A stretch of 48,924 nt of DNA from NCBI GenBank assembly GCA_019429205.1, contig JAHYIT010000024.1, forward strand, positions 1-48,924, written 5' to 3'. This document shows, in pieces, positions 46,838 to 48,924 of the stretch (its first letter is position 1; every line of letters begins with the position of its first letter). Under the pieces are notes generated by a model. That model worked only from the letters and a program-made list of their open reading frames with translations. It was not told where the DNA came from and searched no databases. The translations under genes and the position numbers were made by a program. Origin of the DNA: Mariniphaga sp. GTDB taxonomy: Bacteria; Bacteroidota; Bacteroidia; Bacteroidales; Prolixibacteraceae.

Positions 46838-47698
46838 ATGAAAACAAATTTGTTATTGCTCGACTCATATAAAAATATTGAAGACCTGATTGCTTATGCA
46901 TTTTCATTTAGCAACCGGTCGAAAAGGAGTCTGAAGATTGTATATGTTTTCGATTTCGAATGGATGCGGCAATCGTTTATGGTGGGTTCAACGGGCTCTG
47001 TAGATCCGGCACTGGTTGCAGTTGAAAAAGATGCAGAAAAAGAGTTTGATGTTGCCGAATCAAAAATACGCGAAGTTGCCGGCGACTATAAAAAGAAGCA
47101 TGCGGTTAAAGTTCCTTTCGACTTAAAAATCACGGAGGTAAACCGCATTGATGTGGTGGAAGAAGAACTGGATCGTTCTTCCGATTTGATATTGCTCATC
47201 AGCAATTATCAAAGTTATTCTGAGGCTACCGGCGGTTTGGTTGGTTACCCTAACCTCATCGAAAATGTCAGTTGCCCGGTGTATGTAATTCCTGAAAATA
47301 CACGATATGCCGTTTTGAAAGAAGTTGTATATGCTACCGACTTTCACCAGGAAGATTCGGAGATTATAAATAAGTTAATTGAATTGTTAAAGCATTCAAA
47401 AGGAGCAAGGTGCACTATTTTGCACAACGAAAAAGAGTTTGGATTTGAGGAAAAATTGAAATGGTTAGGGTTCAGGGAATGGATTAAAACGGAAGTAAAC
47501 GGGAACCTGGCATTTAGCTTAAAAACTCAAAAAGACATTGTTTCAGCCATTGAAGAGTTATCACAAGAAACTGATCCTGATTTACTTGTTTTACTGAAAG
47601 AAAAAAGAGGTTTTTTTGAGGAAATATTTTCTTCAAGCGATACAAGAAGTGTCCTTACGCATTTTCATAAACCGGTTTTGGTTTTTCATCAGGATTAG
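46838..47698 (+). CDS. Universal stress protein (UspA-like, two domains)
   Basis: 286-residue protein with two Usp-like halves: LLLLDSYKNIEDLIAYAFSFSN and LKIVYVFDFEW in the first, with a glycine-rich SYSEATGGLVGYPNLIENV loop; VVYATDFHQEDSEIINKLIELLKH in the second, ending HFHKPVLVFHQD. Second-half nucleotide-binding glycines are poorly preserved. It is cytoplasmic and closes the stress cluster; a terminator follows 24 bases after the stop. Start taken at the ATG at 46838; the TTG two codons earlier is possible. Confidence 0.85.
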   Translation: MKTNLLLLDSYKNIEDLIAYAFSFSNRSKRSLKIVYVFDFEWMRQSFMVGSTGSVDPALVAVEKDAEKEFDVAESKIREVAGDYKKKHAVKVPFDLKITEVNRIDVVEEELDRSSDLILLISNYQSYSEATGGLVGYPNLIENVSCPVYVIPENTRYAVLKEVVYATDFHQEDSEIINKLIELLKHSKGARCTILHNEKEFGFEEKLKWLGFREWIKTEVNGNLAFSLKTQKDIVSAIEELSQETDPDLLVLLKEKRGFFEEIFSSSDTRSVLTHFHKPVLVFHQD

Positions 47699-47722
47699 AA
47701 CTTATAATTTGTTGGTTTTGTA

Positions 47723-47766
47723 AACCGGACTGGTGTTTTTAAAAGCATTAGTCCGGTTATTTTTTT
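47723..47766 (+). terminator. Intrinsic terminator after the Usp gene
   Basis: A 9-bp stem, AACCGGACT at 47723 with AGTCCGGTT at 47750, followed by a T-run. Ends the stress cluster transcript before the tRNA promoter. Confidence 0.85.
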
Positions 47767-47796
47767 GTTGAAAAGAGTTTTTTGCATAAAAAAAGA

Positions 47797-47828
47797 TTTT
47801 GGTAATGAAAAAACAATTAATACATTTG
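47797..47828 (+). promoter_or_regulatory. Promoter of the tRNA-Ser/tRNA-Pro array
   Basis: TTTTGG at 47797, an 18-base spacer and TACATTTG at 47821 give an almost ideal Bacteroidota promoter (TTTG and TAnnTTTG). Transcription would begin near 47835, ahead of all tandem tRNA copies. Confidence 0.7.
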
Positions 47829-47862
47829 CACGCACAAAAAAACAAGCGTTCTAATATATAAA

Positions 47863-47918
47863 GGTGAGGTGGGTGAGTGGCTGATCCGTCAACCGGCGGA
47901 TGTTAAATTTGCCGTACG
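47863..47918 (+). pseudogene. 3'-truncated tRNA-Ser copy 1 with palindrome in the anticodon-arm region
   Basis: Starts with the same GGTGAGGTGGGTGAGTGGC as the intact tRNA-Ser at 48012, then carries the near-palindrome ATCCGTC-AACC-GGCGGAT (47884-47901), then TTAAATTTGCCGTACG aligned to the 3' anticodon side and the start of the long variable arm. The T-arm and acceptor 3' strand are missing, so it cannot be a working tRNA. Confidence 0.8.
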
Positions 47919-47934
47919 TGCTTAAAAATATAAA

Positions 47935-47991
47935 GTTGAGGTGGGTGAGTGGCATGATCCGCCAACCGGCGGATGCTAAACTTGCCGTACG
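47935..47991 (+). pseudogene. 3'-truncated tRNA-Ser copy 2 with palindrome in the anticodon-arm region
   Basis: Second tandem copy, starting GTTGAGGTGGGTGAGTGGC. The palindrome here is perfect, ATCCGCC-AACC-GGCGGAT (47957-47974). Compared with copy 1 one base changes (T to C) and turns a G-U pair into G-C. The GCTAAACTTGCCGTACG stretch after it keeps the GCT anticodon triplet and the start of the variable arm. T-arm and acceptor 3' strand are absent. Confidence 0.8.
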
Positions 47992-48011
47992 TTCTTGAGA
48001 AAAATATTAAA

Positions 48012-48098
48012 GGTGAGGTGGGTGAGTGGCTGAAACCAGCAGTTTGCTAAACTGCCGTACGGGTAACCGTACCGGGGGTTCGAATCCCCCCCTCACCG
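48012..48098 (+). tRNA. tRNA-Ser (anticodon GCU)
   Basis: Complete class II tRNA of 87 bases: acceptor GGTGAGG with CCTCACC, anticodon stem GCAGT/ACTGC closing the loop TTGCTAA (anticodon GCT, reads AGC), long variable arm GTACGGGTAACCGTAC, T-arm GGGGGTTCGAATCCCCC, discriminator G. No CCA encoded. It is the third and only intact unit of a tandem series with 72- and 77-base periods. Confidence 0.95.
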
Positions 48099-48110
48099 CT
48101 CAAATAATTT

Positions 48111-48185
48111 CGGGGTATAGCGCAGTCCGGTTAGCGCATCCCGATTGAGTCGGGAGGGTCGCAGGTTCAAATCCTGCATAATAGC
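48111..48185 (+). pseudogene. Degenerate tRNA-Pro copy
   Basis: The first 28 bases equal the tRNA-Pro at 48200. The anticodon arm is replaced by TCCCGATTGAGTCGGGA (48139-48155), which would show anticodon TGA, and the T-arm GCAGGTTCAAATCCTGC is intact. The sequence that should complete the acceptor reads ATAATAG in place of TACCCCG and pairs with CGGGGTA at only one or two positions. Not expected to be aminoacylated. Confidence 0.75.
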
Positions 48186-48199
48186 CGGGAAAAATATTT

Positions 48200-48274
48200 C
48201 GGGGTATAGCGCAGTCCGGTTAGCGCACCTGCTTTGGGAGCAGGGGGTCGCAGGTTCGAATCCTGCTACCCCGA
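48200..48274 (+). tRNA. tRNA-Pro (anticodon UGG)
   Basis: Complete cloverleaf: acceptor CGGGGTA with TACCCCG, D-arm with AGCGCAGTCCGGTTAGCGC, anticodon stem CCTGC/GCAGG closing the loop TTTGGGA (anticodon TGG), T-arm GCAGGTTCGAATCCTGC, discriminator A73 and C1:G72 as expected for proline identity. CCA not encoded. Confidence 0.96.
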
Positions 48275-48286
48275 CAGCTGAAAATT

Positions 48287-48318
48287 AAGGAGTTAAATGA
48301 AAGTTTAGCTCTTTTTTT
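48287..48318 (+). terminator. Intrinsic terminator closing the tRNA array
   Basis: GAGTTAAA at 48290 pairs with TTTAGCTC at 48304 (8 bp including one G-T) around TGAAAG, followed by seven T. It lies 13 bases after tRNA-Pro. Confidence 0.75.
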
Positions 48319-48508
48319 GTTTTGTGTTGTCGCAGTTTTGTCGCAATTGAAATTCAATCTAATTAGTTGTGTTAGCAACCTGCATTAGTGGTTTGATTCC
48401 ATTTCAAGAAATAAAAATGTCATAAACACAGACATTTTAGACAATAATTATTTATTTTGATATCCTGAATTAGCTTAATAATTTATTAAGCATTTAAAGT
48501 ATTATAGT

Positions 48509-48924
48509 ATGGAAATAAATTTTAAGAATTCAGAAGTAAAATTCTCAGACAGGTTGATAGAATTCATTGAATTATTGTGTATTGAAAGTCGAAATGAACT
48601 TGCAGGGAGATTGGCAGTTAACATGTCATTACTGATGGATAGAAATGAAAAGATAGCTGTTTTAAAGCAAGAGATAGAAAAAGGAATTCATGTTATTAGA
48701 GAACTATCAGATAAAACCCTAAAAATTTTTTTTATTAGCGAGTTGTTAAATAACAAAGGTTCTGTTGATTCCTATGCTGAAATGTTTAAAGAATTTTTAA
48801 GGAAGGGGATGATGTTGTTCCCAGGAGAGGAGGAATTATATATAAATTCAGTTAATAATATTGAACTATTGTTAGACTCATCAGAGAAAAATTTCACGAG
48901 TGTTTTAGTGTATGGGGATCTCTA
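48509..48924 (+). CDS. Unrecognised protein, 3' end beyond the window
   Basis: Open frame of at least 138 codons from the ATG at 48509, with no stop before the window ends. It begins MEINFKNSEVKFSDRL, continues with IELLCIESRNELAGRLAVNM and a helical charged middle (EIEKGIHVIRELSDKTLKIFF), then KGMMLFPGEEELYINSV. No signal peptide or membrane segment. I recognise no family. Codon use is noticeably AT-rich compared with the core genes, and it follows a tRNA cluster, a common border of integrated DNA. The 48319-48508 stretch before it is AT-rich and holds a short direct repeat (TTTTGTCGCA-like) but no other feature I can support. Confidence 0.6.
   Translation, partial: MEINFKNSEVKFSDRLIEFIELLCIESRNELAGRLAVNMSLLMDRNEKIAVLKQEIEKGIHVIRELSDKTLKIFFISELLNNKGSVDSYAEMFKEFLRKGMMLFPGEEELYINSVNNIELLLDSSEKNFTSVLVYGDL

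Noticed and set aside
47863-48098. CRISPR-like array because of regularly spaced repeats
   Set aside because: The repeats are recognisable tRNA-Ser 5' halves, the spacers are short AT-rich copies of each other, and no cas genes are present.

Overview
The window looks like a chromosomal segment from a Bacteroidota bacterium, most likely Bacteroidales/Marinilabiliales and resembling Prolixibacteraceae. The evidence is the gene order of its division cluster, TAnnTTTG-type -7 promoter elements, Bacteroidota-specific families (DUF5916, DUF5777, Rho with a long charged insertion, YtxH/holin-like envelope proteins) and tRNAs without encoded CCA. The genus is inferred and cannot be fixed from this sequence alone. 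Pyruvate:ferredoxin oxidoreductase together with 2-oxoglutarate dehydrogenase E1/E2 suggests a facultatively anaerobic or microaerobic metabolism.

Layout. 1-11.5 kb is the distal part of a division and cell wall (dcw) cluster, all on +: mraY, murD, ftsW, murG, murC, ftsQ, ftsA, then two tandem ftsZ genes and a YqeY-family gene. The first FtsZ has a normal GTPase core but a tail resembling the C-terminus of FtsA; the second carries the usual C-terminal FtsZ peptide. 11.5-15.4 kb holds an acidic small protein, a free-standing methionine synthase reactivation-like protein, a cyclophilin, an exported sugar isomerase-like lipoprotein, tRNA-Thr(CGU) and an apparently exported SAM methyltransferase. 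15.4-25 kb (mostly -) has nifJ, a DUF4143 ATPase, rho and a DUF5916 outer-membrane protein. 25-31 kb has a cupin, a Rieske lipoprotein, a broken DUF5777 gene, sucA-sucB and a MazF-type toxin module. 31-41 kb is a mixed housekeeping and transport region (glyA, TSUP, COG0523 GTPase, AEC and AbgT transporters, HAD phosphatase, membrane metallophosphoesterase, DUF1080 lipoprotein) with two adjacent PIN-domain toxin-antitoxin modules.

41-47.7 kb is a signalling block: a hybrid histidine kinase, a sigma-54 activator and a small degenerate receiver, followed by a probable envelope-stress cluster (YtxH protein, holin-like membrane protein, small coiled protein, Usp-domain protein). A weak sigma-54-like site precedes the cluster.

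47.8-48.3 kb is the most unusual part of the window. One consensus promoter and one terminator bracket tRNA-Ser(GCU) and tRNA-Pro(UGG), each preceded by degenerate tandem copies of itself: two 3'-truncated Ser copies and one Pro copy. In all three degenerate copies the anticodon-arm region carries a GC-rich palindrome. The window ends inside an unrecognised, AT-rich open reading frame that may begin an accessory region.
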